Source: Paraburkholderia phenoliruptrix
GTDB lineage: Bacteria > Pseudomonadota > Gammaproteobacteria > Burkholderiales > Burkholderiaceae
Direction of reading: 5' to 3'
Length of the DNA: 64,000 nt
Assembly: GCF_902859825.1 (NCBI RefSeq)
Contig: NZ_CADIKB010000014.1
Coordinates: 86,984-150,983 of the forward strand
Part shown: piece by piece, positions 29,209-39,064 of the stretch
Numbering within the stretch: the stretch's first letter is position 1
How the letters are laid out: each line of letters begins with the position of its first letter
The notes under the pieces: model-generated
What the model saw: only the letters and a program-made list of their open reading frames with translations
The model's database searches: none
What the model was told of the DNA's origin: nothing
Translations under genes and position numbers: made by a program

Positions 29209-29569
29209 GCGCGGCCTCAGAGCCGCTTAAGCACCGCTTGAGAGCCGCTTGAGCGCCGCCGGATGGCCGCGCGTTGACCGCACGTCGGCCGCTTTCGCCA
29301 CTCGTCCGACAACTGCAGGCGACGCGCCGGGGCAGCGCCGATGGCTCAGCGGCACGGCCGTTGCGACCGGCGCACCGCGCGTTTGCCGCAGCTTGCCCAA
29401 TTGCTGAGCGCGCAATTATGATGGCGCGCTTTTATGGCACTTGACACGCCGCTTTGGCGCCGTGTGCTATAAAGCGGTCGTTAATGGGTAGCAAGGTCGC
29501 AAACGAGGGTCGCGCCGCCTGGGCGCGCTCAAGACCACCCACCCGGATATACCAACCTCACATCGAGTC
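29209..29569 (+). promoter_or_regulatory. topB upstream region with promoter and structured leader
   Basis: 361 bp without a gene. At 29219-29257 short imperfect tandem copies of a GCCGCTTGAG-like unit occur. An extended -10 (TG-C-TATAAA, 29465-29473) lies about 95 bp before topB; a TTGACA at 29441-29446 is 21 bp further up, long for a -35. The predicted leader (about 29480-29569) contains a hairpin CGCGCC-GCCTG-GGCGCG enclosed by GGTC/GACC and GGGT/ACCC pairings. Confidence 0.45.
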
Positions 29570-32254
29570 ATGTCCAAAGCACTGATCATCGCCGAAAAGC
29601 CTTCCGTCGCGAACGACATCGCGCGCGCTTTGGGCGGTTTTACCAAGCATGACGAATACTACGAGAGCGACGAGTACGTGCTCTCGTCGGCAGTGGGCCA
29701 TCTGCTGGAAATCGCCGCGCCCGAAGAATACGAAGTGAAGCGCGGCAAGTGGAGCTTCGCCAATCTGCCCGTCATTCCGCCGCATTTCGATCTGAATCCG
29801 ATCGCGAAGAGCGAGTCGCGCCTGAAGGTGCTGACCAAGCTGCTCAAGCGCAAGGATATTGACCGCCTCATCAACGCATGCGACGCGGGGCGCGAGGGCG
29901 AGCTGATTTTCCGCCTGATCGCGCAGCACGCGAAAGCCAAACAGCCGGTGCAGCGGCTGTGGCTGCAATCCATGACGCCCGCGGCGATCCGCGACGGCTT
30001 CGCGCGTCTGCGCAGCGACGAGGAAATGCAGCCGCTCGCCGACGCCGCGCGTTGCCGCTCGGAAGCGGACTGGCTCGTCGGCATCAACGGCACGCGCGCG
30101 ATGACCGCGTTCAACAGCAAGGGCGGCGGCTTTTTCCTCACCACCGTGGGGCGCGTGCAGACGCCCACGCTGTCTATCGTCGTCGAGCGCGAGGAGAAGA
30201 TTCGCCGCTTCGTGCCGCGCGACTATTGGGAAGTGAAGGCGGAGTTCGTCTGTGCGGCCGGTTTCTACGAGGGCCGCTGGTTCGACCCGAAGTTCAAGCG
30301 CGACGAGTTCGATCCTGAAAAACGCGACTCGCGTCTGTGGTCGCTGCCCGCGGCGGAAACCATCGTCGCGGCCTGCCGCGGCCAGATCGGCACGGTCACT
30401 GAAGAATCGAAGCCGTCCACGCAACTCTCGCCCGCTCTCTTCGACCTCACGAGCCTGCAGCGCGAGGCGAACGGCCGCTTTGGCTTCTCGGCGAAAAACA
30501 CGCTGGGTCTCGCGCAGGCGCTCTACGAAAAGCACAAGGTGCTGACGTATCCGCGGACCGACGCGCGCGCGCTGCCCGAAGACTATATGGAGACGGTCAA
30601 GCAGACGCTCGGCATGCTCAAGGAGAGCAACAACTACCTGCCGTTTGCCAAGCAGGTGCTGGACAAGGGCTGGGTGAAACCGAACAAGCGCATCTTCGAC
30701 AATTCGAAGATCAGCGACCACTTCGCTATCATCCCGACGCTGCAAGCGCCCAAGAATCTGTCCGAGCCCGAGCAGAAGCTGTACGACCTGGTCGTGAAGC
30801 GCTTTCTGTCCGTGTTCTTCCCGGCAGCCGAGTTCCGCGTGACGACGCGTATCACCGAAGTCGTCGGTCATCACTTCAAGACCGAAGGCAAGGTGCTCGT
30901 CGAGCCGGGCTGGCTGCAAATCTACGGCCGCGAGACCGGCGGTGAAGACGCCAACCTCGTGCCGGTGCAGAAGGACGAGAAGGTCAAGACCGACAAGATC
31001 GCCGCGCAGCAGCTCGTGACGAAGCCGCCGGCACGCTATAACGAAGCCACCTTGCTCTCGGCGATGGAAGGTGCAGGCAAGCTCGTGGAAGACGACGAGC
31101 TTCGCGAAGCCATGGCTGCAAAAGGGCTCGGTACGCCGGCTACGCGCGCCGCCATCATCGAAGGGCTGTTGGGCGAGAAGTATCTGATTCGCGAAGGCCG
31201 CGATCTGATTCCGACCGCGAAGGCATTCCAGTTGATGACGCTTCTGCGCGGCCTCGGCGTGAAGGAATTGACCGCGCCCGAACTGACCGGCGAGTGGGAA
31301 TACAAACTGTCGCAGATGGAACGCGGCAATCTGCCGCGCGACGCGTTCATGCAGGAAATCGCCCGCATGACGCAGACCATCGTGAAGCGCGCGAAAGAGT
31401 ACGACTCCGACACGATTCCCGGCGACTACGCGACGCTGCAAACGCCGTGTCCGAATTGCGGCGGCCAGGTGAAGGAGAATTATCGCCGCTTCGCGTGTTC
31501 GAAGTGCGAGTTCTCCATTTCGAAGATTCCGGGCGGCCGCCAGTTCGAGATCGAGGAAGTCGAGGAACTGCTGAAGAACAAGACGATCGGACCGCTGTCG
31601 GGTTTCCGCAGCAAGATGGGCCGGCCGTTCTCGGCGATCCTCAAGCTTTCACTCGACGACGAAATCAAGAACTACAAGCTCGAGTTCGACTTCGGTCAGG
31701 ACGCGGGCGGCGAAGACGGCGAACCGCCCGACTTCTCCGATCAGGCGCCGGTGGGCGCGTGTCCGAAGTGCAAGGGCCGCGTGTTCGAGCACGGCATGAG
31801 CTACGTCTGCGAGAACTCGGTCGCGAATCCGAAGATGTGCGACTTCCGCTCCGGCAAGGTCATCCTGCAACAGGAGATTGCCCGCGAGCAGATGGCGAAG
31901 CTGCTCGAAGAAGGACGCACCGACCTGCTGACGAACTTCAAGTCGTCGCGCACGGGTCGTAACTTCAAGGCGTTCCTCGTCAAGCAGAACGACGGCAAGA
32001 TCGGCTTCGAATTCGAGAAGAAAGAGCCGTCGGCCAAGACGGCTGCGAAGACGGCGGCGGCGAAATCGGCAGTGAAATCGGCAGCAAAAGCCGGCGGCCC
32101 TGAGTTCGAATCCGATGACGACGAAGCACCGGTCGCGGTGAAGGCCGCGCCGGCCGCGAAAAAGGCCGCTGCGAAGAAAGCACCCGCTACAAAGACGGCA
32201 GCAGCAAAGAAGGCGCCGGCCAAAAAGACGGCGGCTCGCAAGACCGGCTCGTAA
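29570..32254 (+). CDS. topB: DNA topoisomerase III with zinc domains and a histone-like tail
   Basis: 894 residues, type IA. TOPRIM with EKPSVANDIARAL and DAGREGELIFRL; catalytic Tyr in LTYPRTDARALPEDY; then C-terminal topoisomerase repeats, one with a CPNCGG...CSKC zinc site, one with CPKCKG. The last 90 or so residues are Lys/Ala-rich (KKAAAKKAPATK-like), resembling histone H1 tails. It decatenates and relaxes DNA during replication and recombination. Followed by an intrinsic terminator. Confidence 0.95.
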   Translation: MSKALIIAEKPSVANDIARALGGFTKHDEYYESDEYVLSSAVGHLLEIAAPEEYEVKRGKWSFANLPVIPPHFDLNPIAKSESRLKVLTKLLKRKDIDRLINACDAGREGELIFRLIAQHAKAKQPVQRLWLQSMTPAAIRDGFARLRSDEEMQPLADAARCRSEADWLVGINGTRAMTAFNSKGGGFFLTTVGRVQTPTLSIVVEREEKIRRFVPRDYWEVKAEFVCAAGFYEGRWFDPKFKRDEFDPEKRDSRLWSLPAAETIVAACRGQIGTVTEESKPSTQLSPALFDLTSLQREANGRFGFSAKNTLGLAQALYEKHKVLTYPRTDARALPEDYMETVKQTLGMLKESNNYLPFAKQVLDKGWVKPNKRIFDNSKISDHFAIIPTLQAPKNLSEPEQKLYDLVVKRFLSVFFPAAEFRVTTRITEVVGHHFKTEGKVLVEPGWLQIYGRETGGEDANLVPVQKDEKVKTDKIAAQQLVTKPPARYNEATLLSAMEGAGKLVEDDELREAMAAKGLGTPATRAAIIEGLLGEKYLIREGRDLIPTAKAFQLMTLLRGLGVKELTAPELTGEWEYKLSQMERGNLPRDAFMQEIARMTQTIVKRAKEYDSDTIPGDYATLQTPCPNCGGQVKENYRRFACSKCEFSISKIPGGRQFEIEEVEELLKNKTIGPLSGFRSKMGRPFSAILKLSLDDEIKNYKLEFDFGQDAGGEDGEPPDFSDQAPVGACPKCKGRVFEHGMSYVCENSVANPKMCDFRSGKVILQQEIAREQMAKLLEEGRTDLLTNFKSSRTGRNFKAFLVKQNDGKIGFEFEKKEPSAKTAAKTAAAKSAVKSAAKAGGPEFESDDDEAPVAVKAAPAAKKAAAKKAPATKTAAAKKAPAKKTAARKTGS

Positions 32255-32340
32255 TCGGTTGGACATGAGCCCGGCGCGGCGAGCCTGTCATGCAGGTTCT
32301 GTGCACGCCGCGCTGTGCTGACCCGCCGCTTCTAACAAGA

Positions 32341-32376
32341 AAGCGCGATCGCCTATCAGGTGACCGCGCTTTTTTC
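32341..32376 (+). terminator. Intrinsic terminator after topB
   Basis: Stem AAGCGCG / CGCGCTT continued by an inner stem (TCGCCT / AGGTGA, one mismatch between), ATC loop, then TTTTTT. It separates topB from the convergent LysR gene. Confidence 0.85.
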
Positions 32377-32443
32377 ATGCATTCGGCAACGCGCCAGGTC
32401 TTGCGCGCACTGCCCTGCACGCAAGGTTGCCTTTACAGCGGCG

Positions 32444-33529
32444 TCAACGCCGCGAGCGGTTCGCCGGCTTGGCCAACGTCTTCGGCACCGGCGAGAGCTC
32501 GCTGTCCAGAAGACGCGACAGCGGTTCTGCACCGTCGAACGCTTCGGGCGGCATGGAAGCATCCGCTGCTTCGAACGACGCCGGCGCCGCCGGATGTCCT
32601 ACGCCGTCCTTGATCCACTGCTCGCCGAGCAGGCTGTTCGGCGTCTGGCTGAAATGCTCGACCAGATGATCGATGAACGTGCGGACCTTGGCCGGCAAAT
32701 GGCGCCGGCTCGGATACGCAATGTTGATCTCGACTTGCGGCAAACGGTAGTCGCCGAGCAGGCGCACCAGCCGGCCGCGCGTCATGTCGCGTCCGATCAG
32801 ATAGCTCGGCAGAATCGCGATGCCCATGCCGAGCAGCGCAAACTGACGCAGCATCTCCGTATTGTTGGCCACGATCACATTCGACGGACGCACCCGAACT
32901 TCGCCTTCGGGACCGGTAAACACGCGCTCGTCGCCCCAATACTCGGAGGGCAGACTCAGACACGGATGCTCGAGCAGATGCTCCGGACGCGTGGGCGTAC
33001 CGTGCTTCTCCAGATACGCCGGGGTCGCGCACACGGTCATGCAGCCCGTGGTCAAGCGCCGCGTGACAATGCTCGCGCTGCGCATTTGCCGCGCGATCAC
33101 CACGCCGACGTCGAAACCTTCTTCGACCAGATCGACCTGGCGGTCGACGAGCGTTACGTCAGGAATGACTTTCGGATAACGCTCGGCGTACGTTTGCAGA
33201 ACGGGCGCGAGGTTATGCAGGCCGAACACAACCGGCGCGACAATGCGCAACGTGCCGACGGGTTCGTGATTGCGCGCGACCACCATCTGTTCGACGTCTT
33301 CCAGTTCGTCGAGAATCTGGCGCGCGCGTTCGAGATACACCTGACCGGATTCGGTCAGCGACAAACTGCGGGTTGTACGGTTGAGCAGTCGCGTGCCAAG
33401 ACGCCCTTCGAGGTCGGCAACGTGACGGGTGGCAACTGCGTTGGAGATATCCATCGCGCTCGCAGCGCGGGCAAAACTGCCGAGATCCGCCACTTTGACG
33501 AAAACTCGCATCGACTGCAAATGATCCAT
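32444..33529 (-). CDS. LysR-family transcriptional regulator
   Basis: 361 residues, about 55 longer than typical. N-terminal winged HTH (MRVFVKVADLGSFARAASAMDISNAVATRHVADLEGR) and a substrate-binding domain of the CrgA/DsdC-like group (GTLRIVAPVVFGLHNLAPVL, DVGVVI, GMGIAILPSYLIG). The last 50 residues are a disordered Pro/Ala/Ser tail. No divergent or co-directed target gene lies next to it, so its regulon cannot be guessed. Confidence 0.88.
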   Translation of the reverse strand: MDHLQSMRVFVKVADLGSFARAASAMDISNAVATRHVADLEGRLGTRLLNRTTRSLSLTESGQVYLERARQILDELEDVEQMVVARNHEPVGTLRIVAPVVFGLHNLAPVLQTYAERYPKVIPDVTLVDRQVDLVEEGFDVGVVIARQMRSASIVTRRLTTGCMTVCATPAYLEKHGTPTRPEHLLEHPCLSLPSEYWGDERVFTGPEGEVRVRPSNVIVANNTEMLRQFALLGMGIAILPSYLIGRDMTRGRLVRLLGDYRLPQVEINIAYPSRRHLPAKVRTFIDHLVEHFSQTPNSLLGEQWIKDGVGHPAAPASFEAADASMPPEAFDGAEPLSRLLDSELSPVPKTLAKPANRSRR

Positions 33530-33820
33530 ATGACAACTCCTGCCGTGTTACGGCTTCCTGACAATTGGTGATAACCATTGGAAGCGAACTAGGGATTCTC
33601 CTACGACTCGCGCAATCGTGCAGAAGTTGCCCGCAAAAGCGGAAATCTCGTCAAATTTCGTGCGACTGTGCGCCCAAATGTGGGGCAAGAGTCCCGATTG
33701 TTCCGCGACACGAAACAATTTGCTGCGGCGCAGCTTGCGGCAGGGCATGGTTCGAACAGATGCAACGTGATCGCGTGCGCGCGCTTCGGCCTCGCATCGC
33801 GTCACGACGGTTGCCGCCAA
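33530..33820. other. Non-coding gap between the LysR gene and pckG terminator
   Basis: About 290 bp without a supported gene; open frames are short and not protein-like. It should contain the LysR promoter. An ACAATTGGTGATAACC stretch at the LysR end is AT-richer, but no operator is clear. Confidence 0.4.
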
Positions 33821-33844
33821 AGCAAAAGCCGCCCGAAGGCGGCT
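33821..33844 (-). terminator. Intrinsic terminator after pckG
   Basis: Minus strand AGCCGCC-TTCG-GGCGGCT (7-bp stem, UUCG tetraloop) followed by TTTTGCTTT, 28 bp after the pckG stop. Confidence 0.8.
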
Positions 33845-33871
33845 CTTGTAGCGTAGTGAGTACTCACATGC

Positions 33872-35740
<1,869 letters not shown>

Positions 35741-36115
35741 CGACTTGTCTCCGTTTGTAGGGATTGGAAAACGGTACAAGCCCGGCGACGCTGCATGCGA
35801 GAGGCATTGAACTGGTCGCGCTGGTTTTTACAAACCGGCGCGCAATTGCGCAGGTCATCACGGGCTTCAATGCAGTTTGTCCGGCAAAGCCACACGGGAC
35901 GGGCGTCTGCAACCGTCTGTAAAGCGGCTTGCCTCAACACGCAACAAACTGTTAAAAACGATGTCAATCGGCCTTGCCGTAGCGCTGTCGTTCTACGCGG
36001 CAGTTTCTACGGTAAGCCATTCAGCCAGACCGGCATGTGACCTGGGTCACATGGTGGGACAGTCAGCATAACACTCCGTTCCCGCACCGCTATGGTGCGG
36101 CGCAAGATACATACC
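35741..36115. promoter_or_regulatory. Divergent control region of pckG and the dehydrogenase gene
   Basis: 375 bp without a gene. The main visible element is a perfect palindrome at 36034-36053, listed separately. Short AT-rich patches around 35945-35960 (GTTAAAAACG) may belong to the pckG promoter. Nothing else is recognised. Confidence 0.45.
36034..36053. promoter_or_regulatory. Perfect palindromic operator, CRP/FNR-like
   Basis: CATGTGACCTGGGTCACATG: 9-bp arms are exact inverted repeats around a TG centre, and it contains TGTGA-N6-TCACA, the CRP consensus. A possible -10 (CATAAC, 36067-36072) places the -35 position inside the palindrome. It ends 62 bp before the D-2-hydroxyacid dehydrogenase start. 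Confidence 0.7.
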
Positions 36116-37129
36116 ATGAAGATTGCCATCCTCGACGACTATCAGGACGCCGTACGTAAGCTCGACTGCTTTCAATTGCTGGCGGATCATGAGGTAAAAG
36201 TTTTCAACAACACTGTCCGGGGACTGGGTCAGCTGGCGAGCCGTCTTTCCGAGGTCGACGCGCTCGTGCTGATTCGCGAACGCACTCGCGTCAGCTCGCA
36301 ACTGCTCGATAAACTGCCGCGTCTGCGCATGATCAGCCAGACGGGCAAAGTGTCGAGCCATATCGATCTCGCCGCCTGTACCGAGCGCGGCATCGCCGTG
36401 CTGGAAGGCAGCGGCTCGCCCATCGCGCCGGCCGAACTTACATGGGCTCTCATCATGGCGGCGCAGCGGCGCATTCCGCAATACGTGGCGAACCTTAAGC
36501 AGGGCGCCTGGCAGCAGTCCGGGCTCAAGACCTCCGCGTTGCCGCCTAACTTTGGCTTGGGCCAGGTGCTGCGCGGCCAGACGCTCGGCATTTGGGGCTA
36601 TGGCAAGATCGGGCGGCTCGTCGCCGGCTACGGCAAGGCCTTCGGCATGAATGTGCTGATCTGGGGCCGCGAGCATTCGCGTGAAGCCGCGCGTCAGGAC
36701 GGCTATGGCGTAGCGGAAAGCCGCGAAGCGCTGTTCGAGCAGAGCGACGTGCTGTCGCTGCATCTTCGTCTGCACGACGACACGCGCGGCATCGTGAAGC
36801 AGGAAGACCTGATGCGCATGAAGCCGACCGCCTTGCTCGTGAACACGAGCCGCGCCGAGCTGCTCGACGACAACGCGCTCGTCAACGCGCTGTCGCACAA
36901 CCGGCCGGGCATGGTCGCCATCGACGTGTATGAAAGCGAGCCGATTCTGCAGGGCTACAGCCTGCTGCGCATGGAGAACGTGATCTGCACGCCGCATATC
37001 GGCTACGTGGAGCGCGAGAGCTATGAGCTGTACTTCAGCGCTGCGTTCAAGAACATTCTTGCTTTCGACGCCGGCGACACCGCCAGCGTGGCCAATCCGG
37101 AAGCGTTGCAGGGCGGACGCCGGCGCTAG
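36116..37129 (+). CDS. D-2-hydroxyacid dehydrogenase (NAD)
   Basis: 337 residues from the ATG at 36116. Family features: Rossmann GIWGYGKIGRLVAGYGKAFG, catalytic Arg in NTSRAELLD, Glu in YESEPI, His in TPHIGYVERES. It reduces or oxidises 2-keto/2-hydroxy acids, or could be a phosphoglycerate dehydrogenase-like enzyme; the substrate is unresolved. Its promoter carries the palindrome described at 36034-36053. Confidence 0.88.
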   Translation: MKIAILDDYQDAVRKLDCFQLLADHEVKVFNNTVRGLGQLASRLSEVDALVLIRERTRVSSQLLDKLPRLRMISQTGKVSSHIDLAACTERGIAVLEGSGSPIAPAELTWALIMAAQRRIPQYVANLKQGAWQQSGLKTSALPPNFGLGQVLRGQTLGIWGYGKIGRLVAGYGKAFGMNVLIWGREHSREAARQDGYGVAESREALFEQSDVLSLHLRLHDDTRGIVKQEDLMRMKPTALLVNTSRAELLDDNALVNALSHNRPGMVAIDVYESEPILQGYSLLRMENVICTPHIGYVERESYELYFSAAFKNILAFDAGDTASVANPEALQGGRRR

Positions 37130-37186
37130 CGGGGTTGGCGCCGGCGCTCTACAAAGAGTTCTGCGCAGCGCGCCGGCGCGCTCACC

Positions 37187-38050
37187 TCAGGCGGCGAATT
37201 CCTGCAGATCCGGCATGCGCTGGAGGAAGGTCTCGCCGTCCGCGCGCCCGAGGTTGTAGGCATGCACCATCTGCGACGGACTCGTGTAGTCCCAGCTCGA
37301 AATCGGCACTTTGCGCGACGGCTGCACATACAGCCGTTGCTGCACGCCGTGCGGGACGACGAACATCTGCGGCCGCGGATAAAGGCGCGTGACCATGACG
37401 AGCACATTGCCGGGCGCGTCCGCGTCGAGCGCGCCGACGGGGACGTTGTCGACCATGCCGCCGTCGAGCACCGGCCGGCCGTTGCGCCGCAAGACCGGCG
37501 TGAAAGGCGGCGTGCTCGACGATTGCAGGATCAGATCGGCGAGATCTTCGACAGTCGCACAATCTTGCGCGCGCACGAATTCCGGGTGAAAACCGAGCGT
37601 CTGGCCAAGCGTGGGGTGGAGCGTTTTTCGCACATATTTTTCGATGTTGTACGCGATGAGCCCTGCGGCGACCGCGCTGCGTGCGCCGAGCCAGCGCGGC
37701 AGGTGCGACACGCCGATGCGAATTTCGGGCGCCTTCGCAAGCGACGAAAACTTCTCGCCGTAGATGTCAAGCAGCGCCTGGCGATAAATGCGGTAATGCG
37801 GAAACACCGACTGACCGCGTAGCAGATTGCCCCAATACGCGTTGCGCGAGTTGTGCCGCAGCGCGTTTTCGTAGTAGCGCATGACCCATTCGGAATCGCG
37901 CGTGTAGAGCATGCACGCGGTGGCGGCGCCCGCCGAAATGCCGGTGATGACGCGCGGACGGATGCGCAACTCCGGCTGCACGACGTCCCAGAAACCCGCC
38001 TGCCACCAGCAGCGATTGCCGCCGCCGGCGAATACGACCTGATCGAACAT
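37187..38050 (-). CDS. Patatin-like phospholipase
   Basis: 287 residues from the ATG at 38050; the frame runs further upstream only as a shadow of the thioesterase gene. Oxyanion motif GGGNRCWWQAG (residues 9-19), nucleophile Ser39 in GISAG (G-x-S-x-G) and catalytic Asp196 in DGGMVDNVPVG. No signal peptide, so cytoplasmic or membrane-associated. Acyl-ester hydrolase; bacterial patatins range from housekeeping lipid turnover to secreted toxins. It lies 53 bp downstream of the thioesterase gene and probably shares its transcript. Confidence 0.88.
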   Translation of the reverse strand: MFDQVVFAGGGNRCWWQAGFWDVVQPELRIRPRVITGISAGAATACMLYTRDSEWVMRYYENALRHNSRNAYWGNLLRGQSVFPHYRIYRQALLDIYGEKFSSLAKAPEIRIGVSHLPRWLGARSAVAAGLIAYNIEKYVRKTLHPTLGQTLGFHPEFVRAQDCATVEDLADLILQSSSTPPFTPVLRRNGRPVLDGGMVDNVPVGALDADAPGNVLVMVTRLYPRPQMFVVPHGVQQRLYVQPSRKVPISSWDYTSPSQMVHAYNLGRADGETFLQRMPDLQEFAA

Positions 38051-38103
38051 CCTCTTTTCCTTGACTGCTTTGTCACATGCCGCGAGGCGGCCGGTGTGCC
38101 GGG

Positions 38104-38508
38104 TTACTCGAGCAACGCGTAGGTCGTGGTGGCGTGAACGGCCATCGCGCCCGTCTCGTCGAACAGTTCCACTTCGCCGAATACGAGATTGCGGCCGAGG
38201 CGCAGCACGCGCGCCGTGACCAGCACGTCGCCCTTGCGCACCGCGCGCATGAAGCTGATGTTGAGCGACACGGTGGTCATCGGTTTGAAGCCGCCGAGCG
38301 CGGCCGAAATGGCGACGATCATGGCGGTGTCGGCGACCGCCATGAACACCTGACCGCAGATCACGCCGCCCGAATGACGCAGGGCGCCGGCAAACGGGAG
38401 GCGCAGCGTGGCGCTTTCTGCGTCGGCCTTGACGGGAGTGAGCGCCAACCCGCGCACCCACGGCGCGAGAACGCGGTCGAGCAGTTCGAGTGTTTCTTTG
38501 TCGTCCAT
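38104..38508 (-). CDS. PaaI-type hotdog thioesterase
   Basis: 134 residues from the ATG at 38508. Single hotdog domain with the family segment RHSGGVICGQVFMAVADTAM and a C-terminal beta strand (MAVHATTTYALL). Hydrolyses acyl-CoA thioesters; the acyl group is not predictable. Pairing with a patatin-type acyl hydrolase downstream suggests lipid or acyl-CoA turnover. Confidence 0.82.
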   Translation of the reverse strand: MDDKETLELLDRVLAPWVRGLALTPVKADAESATLRLPFAGALRHSGGVICGQVFMAVADTAMIVAISAALGGFKPMTTVSLNISFMRAVRKGDVLVTARVLRLGRNLVFGEVELFDETGAMAVHATTTYALLE

Positions 38509-38666
38509 GGCGATTCCCGTCGAAAGCCGCGCGGAGCAAGAGCGGCAACTGTCCGCGACATGATACCGGGACGCCGGACGCGACGTCTTTTTGAAGACAG
38601 TCGCTTTCGTTGAGGAGTTACTCCAGCTTGAAGTGGCGTTTTTTTTAAGAAATCTGCTAAAGGGGC

Positions 38667-38695
38667 TTGGCAAGGTCGGAAAGTTACTGCATAAT
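38667..38695 (+). promoter_or_regulatory. Promoter of tRNA-Lys
   Basis: TTGGCA (38667-38672), exact 17-bp spacer, CATAAT (38690-38695), 12 bp before the tRNA start. A good sigma-70 promoter. Confidence 0.7.
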
Positions 38696-38707
38696 TTCGC
38701 TTCTGTT

Positions 38708-38783
38708 GGGGCGTTAGCTCAGTTGGTAGAGCAGCGGACTCTTAATCCGTAGGTCGAGTGTTCGAGTCACTCACGCCCCACCA
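38708..38783 (+). tRNA. tRNA-Lys (anticodon CTT)
   Basis: 76 nt with encoded CCA. Acceptor GGGGCGT / ACGCCCC fully paired, D arm GCTC..GAGC, anticodon stem GCGGA / TCCGT around loop CTCTTAA giving CTT, T arm GAGTG-TTCGAGT-CACTC. Confidence 0.96.
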
Positions 38784-38795
38784 AAGAATTTGAAA

Positions 38796-38828
38796 GGTCG
38801 GTCAGCGAAAGCTGACCGGCCTTTTTTG
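38796..38828 (+). terminator. Intrinsic terminator of tRNA-Lys
   Basis: GGTCGGTCAGC-GAAA-GCTGACCGGCC: 11-bp stem (one T-G pair), GNRA tetraloop, then TTTTTT, 12 bp after the tRNA. Confidence 0.9.
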
Positions 38829-38904
38829 CTTTGCACCTCCCCGCCTTCTCCAACCCCACCACACAACCCCCATCCCTCCGTTACCCATGCGTAACAAATT
38901 ATTG

Positions 38905-38943
38905 CGAACGATTATCATCCATGCAATGATACTGATTCTCATT
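38905..38943 (+). promoter_or_regulatory. Fur box(es) before the TonB receptor gene
   Basis: AATGATACTGATTCTCATT (38925-38943) fits the 19-bp Fur consensus of inverted GATAAT-like hexamers well; a second partial ATTATCATC lies at 38911-38919. AT-rich context in otherwise GC-rich DNA. Implies iron-repressed transcription of the receptor about 120 bp downstream. Confidence 0.7.
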
Positions 38944-39064
38944 TGAGAGCATGACGACGGGCCCACCATCCCTTGCGGCAGACTCCGGCAGTCCACCTGC
39001 CGATGCCGCCACGGCGCGGGCGTCCGTCGAATCAGAACAATAGCGACAACGACAGGGTATTGAG

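Noticed and set aside
29474..29569. Firm call of a ZTP riboswitch
   Set aside because: The P1 helix and the usual gene context are missing; kept only as a finding to test.
38708..38783. Integrated element at tRNA-Lys
   Set aside because: The tRNA is followed directly by its terminator and an iron-uptake operon; no integrase or duplicated 3' end was seen.
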